From NCBI GenBank assembly GCA_029864185.1, contig JAOTTY010000004.1:1-42180 (forward strand): a stretch of 42,180 nt of DNA, read 5' to 3'. Made by a program: the position numbers and the translations under genes. Shown here in pieces: positions 13,054 through 22,518 of this stretch. Below the pieces are notes generated by a model. That model did not search any database and had not been told where the DNA came from. It saw only the letters and a list, made by a program, of their open reading frames with translations. Numbering within the stretch: the first letter of the stretch is position 1; each line of letters starts with the position of its first letter. This stretch comes from Gammaproteobacteria bacterium (GTDB taxonomy: Bacteria; Pseudomonadota; Gammaproteobacteria; GCA-001735895).

Positions 13054-13881
13054 TTACAAGCTTAACGGGGGGAGGTGCAGCGGCTGGCCGCGCTGGCGGC
13101 GCTCGGTATCGGGGAGTATATCGATACTGGGCCACAGGCCGCTCGCTAGCGCCTGGCCGTATTCGATCATGCCAGCCGCGATGGTCGCGTCCCGGCTGAT
13201 CTCGTAATCGTATTCGAGTCGATGCCAGCTGACCATGGGCCGTTCCCCGGTCGGATCGATCAGCATGTACCAGCCGTGGCTGCCGCCGTCGTTGGCCGGC
13301 ATGCCGATGACGCCCGCGTTCAGCCAGAAACAATGGTCGATACGCTGGCCGAAAGGTATGCCCGAATGCCCGCCGATCACGACATCGGCGCTGGCTTCCC
13401 TGATTTGCGCAATCTTGGCCTCGGCATCGCTGGAGGCAAACACGAACGCGTTGATGCTCGACAGGCTGCCGTGCACCGCCCTGAAGCGCATCCCGGACAT
13501 CTCGAAGGCAATGCTACGCGACAGGCCCCGCATCCAGCGGCGCAACCCGCTGGCGACACGCAGATCGGCGTATCGATACCAGGTGCTCGCCAGCGTGGAG
13601 CAACTGCTGCCTTCTTCGAAGCCGCAGCCGCAATCGGGCTCGTTGAATGCGAGCGCCTCCTCGCAATTGCCCATCACCACGTGGATGCCCCAGTCACGGA
13701 TCAGCTCGAGAGTTTCGGCGGGTTCGGCGCAGTAGGCAACCAGGTCGCCGGTGCATATGACGCGATCGGCAGCGATACCGGCGTCGCGCGCGCGTTGCCG
13801 CATCGCGGTGGTAGCCGCAAGGTTGCTGTAGGGGCCGCCGAAAACCAGCATTTCCTGGTCGATATCGCCGAGTTCGAGCAT
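13054..13881 (-). CDS. Metallophosphoesterase-fold protein with degenerate metal motifs
   Basis: FGGPYSNLAAT, CTGDLVAYCAEP, VMGNCEE, DCGCGFEEGSSC, VHGS, IGGHSGIPF, WLNAGVIGMPAND. Confidence 0.8.
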   Translation of the reverse strand: MLELGDIDQEMLVFGGPYSNLAATTAMRQRARDAGIAADRVICTGDLVAYCAEPAETLELIRDWGIHVVMGNCEEALAFNEPDCGCGFEEGSSCSTLASTWYRYADLRVASGLRRWMRGLSRSIAFEMSGMRFRAVHGSLSSINAFVFASSDAEAKIAQIREASADVVIGGHSGIPFGQRIDHCFWLNAGVIGMPANDGGSHGWYMLIDPTGERPMVSWHRLEYDYEISRDATIAAGMIEYGQALASGLWPSIDILPDTERRQRGQPLHLPPLSL

Positions 13882-14001
13882 TTTCGTCCGCTGTTGTTTG
13901 AATTGCAAAATTGGCGCGGTTGCGTCTCTGAGGTACCGCGGATAATACCTCCTCGGACCTTGACCGGGGGGTAAAAGTTCGCATACTGCTCGGCTATTAT
14001 C

Positions 14002-14826
14002 ATGGCAAAGGATTTAAGTTTGCGATTTTTGTTACCCGGCCTGATCCTGTTCGGCCTGCTGGCTGCCCAGGCGCAGGCGCAACCGCGTCAGTCGCTGGTA
14101 CCCGGCGGCATCGCCATCATCTCGCTCGAGCAGGAAAATACGACAAACTACCGGTTTCGGGACAAACCCGTGCTGATAGCCAAAATCGACGGTGTGCCGA
14201 GCGCACTGGTCGGATTGCCGCTCAACCTGAGGCCGGGCGAATATTTTATCGAGGCCCGCGACAGCAGTCAGGTGCGCAAGAAATTCTTCTCGATCAGGGA
14301 CAAGAAATACAGCACGCAACACATCACCATTACCGACGAGCGCAAGGTCAATCCCTACGCCAGCGACATGGAGCGCATTCTCGCCGAAAAAGCGCGTCAG
14401 CAGGTGGCACGCAACCACTACTCGCCGGCCGCGGTCGACGTCGATTTTATAACCCCGGTGAGCGGCGTCAGCACCGGCAGCTTCGGGCGTCGCCGGGTGT
14501 TCAATGGTCAACAGCGCCGTCCGCACAGCGGCATGGACATCGCCGCAGACACCGGCACGCCGGTGTTAAGCCCCAGCGCGGGCAGGGTTGTCGAACTGGG
14601 TGACTTCTTTTTCAGCGGCAACCTGGTCTATATCGATCACGGGCAGGGGCTGATCTCGATGTTTGCGCATCTAAGCGAAATCGACGTCAAGCTCGGCGAC
14701 CGGGTCGAGAAAGGTCAGATCGTCGGCAAGGTCGGTGCCACCGGCCGGGTGACCGGTCCGCACCTGCACTGGAGCCTGGGCCTGAACGGAACCTGGATCG
14801 ATCCCGCCCTGTTTCTACCAGACTAG
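14002..14826 (+). CDS. Secreted M23 family peptidase
   Basis: N-terminal signal sequence; HSGMDIAADTGTPV, GLISMFAHLSEI, GPHLHWSLGLNG with catalytic residues intact. Confidence 0.92.
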   Translation: MAKDLSLRFLLPGLILFGLLAAQAQAQPRQSLVPGGIAIISLEQENTTNYRFRDKPVLIAKIDGVPSALVGLPLNLRPGEYFIEARDSSQVRKKFFSIRDKKYSTQHITITDERKVNPYASDMERILAEKARQQVARNHYSPAAVDVDFITPVSGVSTGSFGRRRVFNGQQRRPHSGMDIAADTGTPVLSPSAGRVVELGDFFFSGNLVYIDHGQGLISMFAHLSEIDVKLGDRVEKGQIVGKVGATGRVTGPHLHWSLGLNGTWIDPALFLPD

Positions 14827-15395
14827 AAAGTCAGCCGCACGCCAAAATGAACATTATCGTCGTCGGCCTCGTAGTCGGCACGATCCAGTTCGATTTCGAA
14901 ATGCCGGACCCCGATGAAAGCGACGGTCTGCGGCAAAGCCTCGATCTGAAATCCGAAGGTATAATCGATGATGGCGTCCGAGTCTGAAAAACTGGTGATC
15001 TCGGGGGCGAAGAACCCTTCCAGGAACACCGCCATTGGCATGGTGCCTGCAATGGTATACCTGACCTGTCCGCCGACGGCGAATGCGAACACGTCCTTGT
15101 CGGGCTTATCCAGCTGCCCGAGGTATCCTTTTACGCCGACGCCGAAGGTCAATGGATTTTGCTCCGATGGCTGGCGCATCTGCAATAATCCGCCCTGAAT
15201 AACATAGTCGCTCTCTTCGTTATAGAACAGGCCGAGCGAGAGATCGGCGCCGCCCCAGCCGATTACGCTGGAATCCGAGCGAAACGTGAACTGTGCGGTT
15301 TCCTTGCTCAGGGCGGCCTCGAAGTCGCTGGCTTTGACCGTGGAAAATGTCGCGAAGCAGATCATGCAAAAAATGGTGATGCGTAACAGATTCAT
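14823..15395 (-). CDS. YfaZ-like outer membrane beta-barrel protein
   Basis: Signal peptide, alternating beta-strand pattern, terminal Phe (VHFGVRLTF). Confidence 0.7.
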   Translation of the reverse strand: MNLLRITIFCMICFATFSTVKASDFEAALSKETAQFTFRSDSSVIGWGGADLSLGLFYNEESDYVIQGGLLQMRQPSEQNPLTFGVGVKGYLGQLDKPDKDVFAFAVGGQVRYTIAGTMPMAVFLEGFFAPEITSFSDSDAIIDYTFGFQIEALPQTVAFIGVRHFEIELDRADYEADDDNVHFGVRLTF

Positions 15396-15507
15396 CGTAC
15401 TACCGTGGTAAAAAAGTCGCGCAATAATAGCACAGGGTTCGGTGCCGTTGCCCGCCGAAAACGCGATAATTGAAAAAGTTACACTATCGCCGACAGCGGC
15501 GAAGGGA

Positions 15508-16215
15508 TTACCGCTCGAAGCTGTTGAACAACGGTGTAATCGGCGCAGTTTCGCTGACTACCGGGGTATCGAGCCAGCGAAACACGGGAGCCCATTGTTC
15601 CCTGTCGATGCGGTTGCGCGAGGTCGAAATCTCCTGCACCCCGATTCCCATTTCGATAGCCTGGGCATAAAGCTGCGTATCTCGCAGGCTTGAAATAAAT
15701 GGAATATTGAGGCTGAACAGGAACCTCTCCAGCGAGTGATACATCAGCGTATTCTTGCGCACCCGGTTCGCGACGACGGCGAGCCGAATCATTTTCCTGC
15801 GTGCACCGCCGGTCGTCAGCAGGGCCTTGATGAAGTGCGCGGTCGCATGAATATCGATAGGCGAAGGTAAAACCGGTATCAACACCGAGTCATTTTGTTG
15901 AAACAGCAATGCGAGTTCGGAGATATCGGTCCCCGCCGGCGAGTCGACGATCGCAACATCGGTTTCTGGTGGTACTCGCAGCTGCCACGAACGCGTCAGG
16001 CGGTGATCCGAGTTCTTCGACGCGTCGACGCCAGTCACCGGCGCGACATCCCCGGGACGTCGTCTGATCCAGGCCAGCGAAGAACCCTGGGTATCGTGAT
16101 CGAACAGGCGCACATTCTTCCCGACACGCGCGTAATGCGAGGCGAGATTGGTCGCGATGGTAGTCTTACCACAGCCGCCTTTGGCGTTGGTTACCAGAAT
16201 TCGTTGCAGGCTCAT
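15508..16215 (-). CDS. Orphan ParA/MinD-family ATPase
   Basis: ILVTNAKGGCGKTTIATNLASHYA Walker A, VAIVDSPAG Walker B; no ParB beside it. Confidence 0.88.
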   Translation of the reverse strand: MSLQRILVTNAKGGCGKTTIATNLASHYARVGKNVRLFDHDTQGSSLAWIRRRPGDVAPVTGVDASKNSDHRLTRSWQLRVPPETDVAIVDSPAGTDISELALLFQQNDSVLIPVLPSPIDIHATAHFIKALLTTGGARRKMIRLAVVANRVRKNTLMYHSLERFLFSLNIPFISSLRDTQLYAQAIEMGIGVQEISTSRNRIDREQWAPVFRWLDTPVVSETAPITPLFNSFER

Positions 16216-16291
16216 GCTGTAAATTCTATGTGTAAATGCACTAATTTTCAGATTTTTTGCCGATTTTGGGCTGTTTTTTTAATATTGGATC

Positions 16292-17635
16292 TTATTTTTT
16301 TCGCTTTTTGGTGCGTTTTTTGCCTGCAAAAGGATTTTTACCGGTCTTGAGCTCGATGCGCAGCGGGGTGCCCTTGAGTTTGAGCCTGGTGATAAAAAAG
16401 TTTGTCAGGTAGCGCAGGTATGCGTCCGGTAAATGCTGGGTTTGATTACCGTGGATGACGATTATCGGCGGATTGCGCCCCCCCTGGTGGGCATAGCGCA
16501 GTTTGATGCGTCTGCCATGATGCAGCGGCGGGTTATGCTTGAACACCGCCTCCTCGAGCAGGTCGGTCAAATAACGCGTATTGAAATCGCTACAGGCCGA
16601 GCGATAGGCCTGATCGACGGAGGCCATCAGCTCGCCGACACCGGTACCGTGCAGCGCCGAAATGAAATGCTGGGCCGCAAAAGACACGAACGACAGCCTG
16701 CGCTGCAGGGTACTGCGATTTTGCTCGCGCTGCTCGCTATCGAGCCCATCCCATTTGTTTACCGCAATAACCAGCGCGCGGCCGCTGTCGAGCACGTATC
16801 CCAGCAGGGTCATATCCTGATCGGTCAGGCCCTCGCGCGCATCGATGACGAGGATGACCACCTGCGATCTCTCGATGGCTTCTAGGGCCTTGATGACGCT
16901 GAATTTTTCGATCGCCTGCTGTACCTTGCCGCGCCGGCGCACGCCGGCGGTATCGATCAGCGTGTAAGCCTTGCCGTGCCGCTCGAAGGGGACGGATATG
17001 GTATCTCTGGTGGTGCCGGGCTGATCGAAGGCGACCACTCGCTCCGCTCCTACCAGCCGATTGATCAGCGTCGATTTACCGACATTGGGCCGCCCTACGA
17101 CCGCAATCAGGGGTCCGCCATCAGCGGTCTCGGGCTCCTGCTGCGGTGGATAGGCCTGCAGCAACCGGTCGAGCAGCATCCCGGTTCCCTTGCGATGCGC
17201 GGCCGATATGACGTGCACCTGTTCGAAGCCGAGCGCATAGAACTCGGATCGCGCCTGGTCCGCATCCATGCCGTCGGTCTTGTTGATCACGACATGGCAG
17301 GTTTTCCCCGCCTTGCGGGCCAGGTCGGCGATCATATGATCCCCATTGGTAAGGCCGTCCCGCGCGTCGACGATGAAAAGTATTTCGTCCGCCTCGTCCA
17401 TCGCGAGCCTGGTCTGGCGCGCCATCAGGTCATCGAGATCCTGTTTTTCGCCGCTGAGGCCGCCGGTGTCGACGACGATAAACGACTTACCGTCCCGTAC
17501 TCCGACGCCATACTGCCGATCCCGGGTCAAACCGGGCTCGTTGGCGACGATGGCGTCGCGGCTGCGGGTAAAAACATTGAACAGCGTGGATTTGCCGACA
17601 TTGGGACGGCCGATCAACGCGAAGACCGGAATCAT
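16292..17635 (-). CDS. der: Ribosome biogenesis GTPase Der
   Basis: Two G domains (GRPNVGKSTLFN and GRPNVGKSTLIN), KH-like C-terminus, KKRTKKRKK tail. Confidence 0.98.
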   Translation of the reverse strand: MIPVFALIGRPNVGKSTLFNVFTRSRDAIVANEPGLTRDRQYGVGVRDGKSFIVVDTGGLSGEKQDLDDLMARQTRLAMDEADEILFIVDARDGLTNGDHMIADLARKAGKTCHVVINKTDGMDADQARSEFYALGFEQVHVISAAHRKGTGMLLDRLLQAYPPQQEPETADGGPLIAVVGRPNVGKSTLINRLVGAERVVAFDQPGTTRDTISVPFERHGKAYTLIDTAGVRRRGKVQQAIEKFSVIKALEAIERSQVVILVIDAREGLTDQDMTLLGYVLDSGRALVIAVNKWDGLDSEQREQNRSTLQRRLSFVSFAAQHFISALHGTGVGELMASVDQAYRSACSDFNTRYLTDLLEEAVFKHNPPLHHGRRIKLRYAHQGGRNPPIIVIHGNQTQHLPDAYLRYLTNFFITRLKLKGTPLRIELKTGKNPFAGKKRTKKRKK

Positions 17636-18783
17636 CGCTGCAGCGAAACGGAGGCGAGTAATCCGGATTTATCCAGCGTCAACACCGAAGCCTCCCAGGT
17701 CAGCGGCTGCACGTAATTTCTGGAGTCCGTAACCTTTAGCCTGCCCAGCAATCTGCCATCAGCCTTGTTGAACCAGTGCAGGTAACCATCGAGATCGGCA
17801 ACCACCAGCTTGTCGTCGATTAGCGACGGCGCCGTTATCTTGCGCGCGTGCAGCACGTCCTGCTTCCAGAACGCCGAGCCGGTGCGTCGGTCGATCGACC
17901 ATATATCGCTGTTGTCGGCGCTCAGGTACAAGGCGTCGTCATCGATCGCAATCGACTGAAAACTCGAAAACTGACGCGACCATAGTAAATCCCCGCTTAC
18001 CGCCTGTACCGCCGCGAGGCGACCCTGAAACGAAACCACGTAAATAACGCCGTCGCGCAAAACGAAGCGACCGTCGAGGTCGACCAGTCGCTCTACCTCG
18101 GTGCGCCCGGTGGGCAAGCTAATGGTTGATTCCCACCTTACCTGGCCGCTGCTGCGCTCGTAGGCAACGAGCTTGCCGTCGTCGAAGCCTCCGAAAACCA
18201 GTTCGCCCCTGACCAGCGGCTCGCTGTTGCCGGTCAAGGATAGCGATGGCACCCGCCGCGAAACCACCCACTGCTGGCTGCCGTCGACCGCCGACAGGCT
18301 GCGCAACTTGCCGTCGACGCTGCGCAAGAAAACCTGCTCCCCGTCAATCACGGGCGTCGCGCGAATTTCACTGTCTATCTGGATCTGCCAGAGGATTTCC
18401 ATGCCCAGGTCGGCATTCCGGTAGGCGGCTACATCGCCATCCTGGGAAGTCGCTATCAGAATTCGCTCGTTGCCACCCAGACCGGTGATTGCGGCCAGTT
18501 CGGTGTCGTATCGCCACAGGCGTCTTCCGCTGGTCACGTCGACGCAGACGACCGAGCCCCTGGTGTCGATACTGTAGACGCGATTACCGAGCAGCAGCGG
18601 ACGCAATCGGTAGGAGGCCCTGTTCGCGGCCGCGCGCGTATCGAGCTTCCAGTTGAGCTTAAGCGCGACTTCGTCTTCGATATCGGTCAGTGGCGCCGGC
18701 GGTTCGCTATTGTCCTTTTCGCCCGAACAGGCGGCCAGCAATGCCACTAAAATCGGCGCAATCAGTCTGACAGCCTGATTCAA
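17632..18783 (-). CDS. bamB: Outer membrane assembly lipoprotein BamB
   Basis: Lipobox LLAAC; PQQ-like beta-propeller; between yfgM and der. Confidence 0.95.
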   Translation of the reverse strand: MNQAVRLIAPILVALLAACSGEKDNSEPPAPLTDIEDEVALKLNWKLDTRAAANRASYRLRPLLLGNRVYSIDTRGSVVCVDVTSGRRLWRYDTELAAITGLGGNERILIATSQDGDVAAYRNADLGMEILWQIQIDSEIRATPVIDGEQVFLRSVDGKLRSLSAVDGSQQWVVSRRVPSLSLTGNSEPLVRGELVFGGFDDGKLVAYERSSGQVRWESTISLPTGRTEVERLVDLDGRFVLRDGVIYVVSFQGRLAAVQAVSGDLLWSRQFSSFQSIAIDDDALYLSADNSDIWSIDRRTGSAFWKQDVLHARKITAPSLIDDKLVVADLDGYLHWFNKADGRLLGRLKVTDSRNYVQPLTWEASVLTLDKSGLLASVSLQR

Positions 18784-19403
18784 CTGCGCGCCCCGAGATC
18801 ATCGAGTTTCTGCTGCAGGAATTCACCATTGGCCGGACCGGGAACCGACGACTGCGCCTTGCGGTAGGCCGCAATGGCCTCGGCAACCTTCCCCTGTAGC
18901 GCATAGGCATCGCCACGCAACTCGTCGGCGCGCGCGGAGAACTCCTGTGGAAATTCGAACGCGAGCGTCGCCAGGGCCTGGTCGTATCGTTCTTGCTGGA
19001 TCTGCACGGCCGCCAGCCGGGTGCGCGCGATATAGGCCAGCGGCTTGTCCGCCGCAATGCCGACAGCCTGCTGCAGGGCAAGCTCGGCCTTGTCGAATTC
19101 GCCGTTACCGACATGGTTGGTGGCAAGGGCGAGTTGCGCCATCAGCGCATAGTCGGTCGATGCATAGTCATCGATCAGGAGTTCGGCCTGTCGCTGGACG
19201 GTATCGTCGTCCTTGGCCTCGAGCGCTTCGATCATTTGCGAAAAATGTCTGGATGCCTCGGCCGCGGTGGTTTCCTGCCAGTGGTTCCAGTAGTTGTAAC
19301 CACCGATGCCACCGACTCCGATAATGATTCCAAATACTATCGAAAGCCCGTTCTCTTTGAGCCAGGCTTTTAGCTTTTCGACCTGTTCTTCGTCGGTATC
19401 CAT
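18780..19403 (-). CDS. yfgM: YfgM family tetratricopeptide membrane protein
   Basis: MDTDEEQVEKLKAWLKENGLSIVFGIIIGVGGIGGYNYW; synteny hisS-yfgM-bamB. Confidence 0.93.
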   Translation of the reverse strand: MDTDEEQVEKLKAWLKENGLSIVFGIIIGVGGIGGYNYWNHWQETTAAEASRHFSQMIEALEAKDDDTVQRQAELLIDDYASTDYALMAQLALATNHVGNGEFDKAELALQQAVGIAADKPLAYIARTRLAAVQIQQERYDQALATLAFEFPQEFSARADELRGDAYALQGKVAEAIAAYRKAQSSVPGPANGEFLQQKLDDLGARS

Positions 19404-19420
19404 TTAACCCCTCTAATGAT

Positions 19421-20692
19421 TTAGTCGAGAAAAGACGACAGCCTCGTCGCAATTTCGTTCTGTCTCACTTCTTCCTGTGGGCGCTCCTCGCGCAGGAATT
19501 TTACCGCCACCGTGCCCGCTTCCATTTCCGACTCAGCAAGAATCAGCGCAATACGGGCGCCCGACCTGTCGGCCTTGCGCATCTGGCTTTTGAAACTGCC
19601 CCCGCCCGCGTGCACGATCAGCTCGAGCCTCGGTAACCGGTCGCGCAGGCTCTCGGCCAGCTGCTGCGCACGGGCGACGCTGTTAGCGCCGCGCATCACG
19701 AAATATACGTCGCTGCCGGTTTCGCCGCGCGCCCGGCCCTGATCGGCCAGCATCGATACTAGCCGCTCGCAACCCATCGAGAATCCAGCCGCGAAATTCG
19801 GCCTGCCGCCGAGCTGCTCGACCAGCCCGTCGTAGCGGCCGCCGCCGCAGACGGTACCCTGCGCGCCGAGGGTTTCGGTCACCCACTCGAAGACGGTGTG
19901 GCAGTAGTAATCCAGCCCGCGCACCAGCCGCCGGTTGACGCGATACGGGACCGCGGTCTTGTCGAGAATATCCAGCAACTCGTCGAAATGGTCGCGCGAT
20001 TCGGCGTCGAGACTGTCCTGCAGGGTCGGCGCCGCCTCGATCAGGAGCTGCATTTCCGGGTTTTTGCTGTCCAGTATCCTGAGCGGGTTGGATTCGAGCC
20101 GCCGCCGGCTGTCATCGTCCAGCGACTGGTAGTGATCGCGAAAATACGCGACCAGCACGGCACGGAAGGCCTGCCTGCAAGCGCTGCTGCCGAGACTGTT
20201 TACCTGCAACTCGATGTCCTCGAGACCGAGCCGTTTCCAGAAACGCGCCGCCATCAAAATCAATTCGGCCTCGATGTCGGCACCTGGCATGCCGAAAGTT
20301 TCGGCACCGAGTTGATGGAACTGGCGGTATCGGCCCTTCTGCGGACGCTCATGGCGGAACATCGGCCCGCTATACCACAGCCTGTGCTGCTGATCCTGAA
20401 GCAACCCGGCCTGCAGGCCGGCACGGACCACGCTTGCGGTGTTTTCGGGCCGCAGGCTCAGGGAATCGCCGTTGCGGTCGGCGAAGCTGTACATCTCCTT
20501 TTCGACGATATCGGTTACCTCACCGATAGAGCGCGCAAACAACGCGGTTTTCTCGACGATCGGGGTCCTGATCTGCCGATAACCATAAGATTCCGCGAGC
20601 GCGCGGTACTCGTCTTCCAGCTGGTTCCAGACAGGCATGTCCGACGGCAGAATATCGTGCATTCCGCGAATGACCTGTAATTGATCCGCCAC
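19421..20692 (-). CDS. hisS: Histidine--tRNA ligase
   Basis: IRGMHDILPSDMPVW, LRPENTASVVRAG, RGLDYYCHTVFEW, class II synthetase motifs. Confidence 0.98.
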   Translation of the reverse strand: MADQLQVIRGMHDILPSDMPVWNQLEDEYRALAESYGYRQIRTPIVEKTALFARSIGEVTDIVEKEMYSFADRNGDSLSLRPENTASVVRAGLQAGLLQDQQHRLWYSGPMFRHERPQKGRYRQFHQLGAETFGMPGADIEAELILMAARFWKRLGLEDIELQVNSLGSSACRQAFRAVLVAYFRDHYQSLDDDSRRRLESNPLRILDSKNPEMQLLIEAAPTLQDSLDAESRDHFDELLDILDKTAVPYRVNRRLVRGLDYYCHTVFEWVTETLGAQGTVCGGGRYDGLVEQLGGRPNFAAGFSMGCERLVSMLADQGRARGETGSDVYFVMRGANSVARAQQLAESLRDRLPRLELIVHAGGGSFKSQMRKADRSGARIALILAESEMEAGTVAVKFLREERPQEEVRQNEIATRLSSFLD

Positions 20693-20705
20693 AACCTACT
20701 CCGTT

Positions 20706-21770
20706 TTATCCACCGATCTTGAGACGGGCAGTGTTGTCATTGCGGATTCTCGAGGAAAACTCGATCTCCTCGTCGTTAAACCTGATTTCGACGCCATGGC
20801 CATTGCCAAGGAAAACCGAGAACGGGGCCGTGCCCGTGAGTTCCAGCGCCTGGTCCGCACGCAGCAAATCGTAAACCAGTTGAAAATCGTTGGCGTCCTT
20901 GATGTCAGCCCAGGTGTCGGCGATTACGGTAATCATCAGCTTGTCGGAGCCGCTGGGGGCCACCGGGCTGGCTTCGCTGCGGGGATCCCGCTCAACCAGC
21001 GGCGGCGCACTCGTCGTTGCGGTGACGGCGCTTCCCGCTTCGTCGATCTGCTGCATCCCGGGCGCTTCTACCTGTTGTATCGCGGGTGTTTCTACCGGTT
21101 GCATCGGCGTTTCCACCTGTTGCGCCGGTACCTGTTCGGTACCCGTGTCGGCCGCGACGTCGCTCGCGGGAACTTCAATTTCGACGGGTTCATCCGGCTC
21201 CTGCTGCTGCGTCACGGGCGCGTCGGATTCCGCGCTGTCGACGGCGCCCTGTGAAACCGCCTCGATCTGACTGTCGCTCCGTTGCGCGCCAGGCTGGCCG
21301 TCCTGTCCGACACCCCGGCCCTGCGTATCCAGCGAAATCGGTGTTTCGCCATTCTGTTCCCTGTTCCACCACCACGCGGCCAGCAATGCCGCCAGAACAA
21401 AGATGACCAGGTAAGTCGTCCACTTGATACGCGCATCGTTGGCCGAGAGTTCGGGCGCCATGTTGCTAGTCGACGAAATCGGAGGATCTTCTTCCGAGTA
21501 GTATTCGATGTACTGCTGGATCATATCGTCTTCATCGAGCGCAACGATGCGCGCATAGGCGCGCAGGTATCCCTTTACAAATATCGGCGCGGTTATTTCT
21601 TCGAAATTGTTTTCCTCGATGGCCTCGAGAATGGCGGGGCTCAAATGCATGCGATCGGCGACATCGTCGATCGACATCCCCTGCTGGATACGCGCCGCCT
21701 GCAGCCGGTCGCCGGGACCGATACCGGTGGGACGAGGATCGCTTTTTGTGTTATTTTCGCCGCTGCTCAT
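20706..21770 (-). CDS. rodZ: Cytoskeleton protein RodZ
   Basis: N-terminal HTH (RLQAARIQQGMSIDDVADRMHLSPAILEAIEENNF), TM helix, low-complexity linker, C-terminal DUF4115-like domain. Confidence 0.93.
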   Translation of the reverse strand: MSSGENNTKSDPRPTGIGPGDRLQAARIQQGMSIDDVADRMHLSPAILEAIEENNFEEITAPIFVKGYLRAYARIVALDEDDMIQQYIEYYSEEDPPISSTSNMAPELSANDARIKWTTYLVIFVLAALLAAWWWNREQNGETPISLDTQGRGVGQDGQPGAQRSDSQIEAVSQGAVDSAESDAPVTQQQEPDEPVEIEVPASDVAADTGTEQVPAQQVETPMQPVETPAIQQVEAPGMQQIDEAGSAVTATTSAPPLVERDPRSEASPVAPSGSDKLMITVIADTWADIKDANDFQLVYDLLRADQALELTGTAPFSVFLGNGHGVEIRFNDEEIEFSSRIRNDNTARLKIGG

Positions 21771-21771
21771 A

Positions 21772-22518
21772 TTACTGGATCTTCAGCCAGGCCTGGTATT
21801 CGGGTGAGTCGAAAAAATCCTTTTCCAGCCGCAGCGCAAATTCCTCGACGTTCGCACTGCTGTCGAGTTGCAACTCATTTCTGATCGAGAGCCACAGGCT
21901 TTTCGCGGTCGCCCGCGCGACCAGGTGGAAGCGGTCCAGGTAAATCTTGGTCTGCGCGTGTTCGCCTTCCTCGAACAACAGTTCGGCCATCGACAGCAAT
22001 GCCGGCGAAAAATCGCTTTTCGCGGTAAGCGCCTTGCGCAGGTACTCTTTGCCCGCATCCGTTTTTCCAGCCTTGATCAGGCAAATCGCCGCGTTGGTGT
22101 AGGCATATTCGGGCGTGTTGTAGAGCGGGTTGTCGAGCGCCAGTAAAAAATACTTTTCTGATTCGAGTTCTCGACCGTTGCGGCACAGGAAGGCGCCGTA
22201 GTTATTGGCGGCCTGCGAGTCCTTCGGGTCGAGCGAGGTTGCCTTCCTGTAATGGAATTCCGCCAGCTCGTTTTGTTTGAGCCTGTCCTGCAGGATCGCG
22301 TAGGCGTTATGCGCCGCGGCGGAGTCCGGATTTTGCGCTATCGCCTTGCTCAGCTTTTCGCTGGCAAGTTCCAGCTTGTTTTGCTGCAGGTAGCCGATGC
22401 CGAGCTGCACGTTGATCGCGCTGGCTTTTGCGTTCTTGCTTTGCTGCGGGTTTACCGCCACACAGGCCTGTAACAGCCCGGCCATCAGCAATACCGCGAT
22501 GAATCGGTCAATGCGCAA
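21772..22518 (-). CDS. pilW: Type IV pilus biogenesis/stability protein PilW
   Basis: Lipobox GLLQAC; TPR repeats; between rlmN and rodZ. Confidence 0.92.
   Translation of the reverse strand: MRIDRFIAVLLMAGLLQACVAVNPQQSKNAKASAINVQLGIGYLQQNKLELASEKLSKAIAQNPDSAAAHNAYAILQDRLKQNELAEFHYRKATSLDPKDSQAANNYGAFLCRNGRELESEKYFLLALDNPLYNTPEYAYTNAAICLIKAGKTDAGKEYLRKALTAKSDFSPALLSMAELLFEEGEHAQTKIYLDRFHLVARATAKSLWLSIRNELQLDSSANVEEFALRLEKDFFDSPEYQAWLKIQ

Noticed and set aside
12422-13207. 261 aa + strand ORF in another frame
   Set aside because: Overlaps cysZ in a different frame and runs into the - strand phosphoesterase; no domain.
14002-14826. M23 peptidase as nlpD
   Set aside because: No LysM or lipobox and an intact catalytic site; the nlpD ortholog is beside rpoS at 30074-30778.
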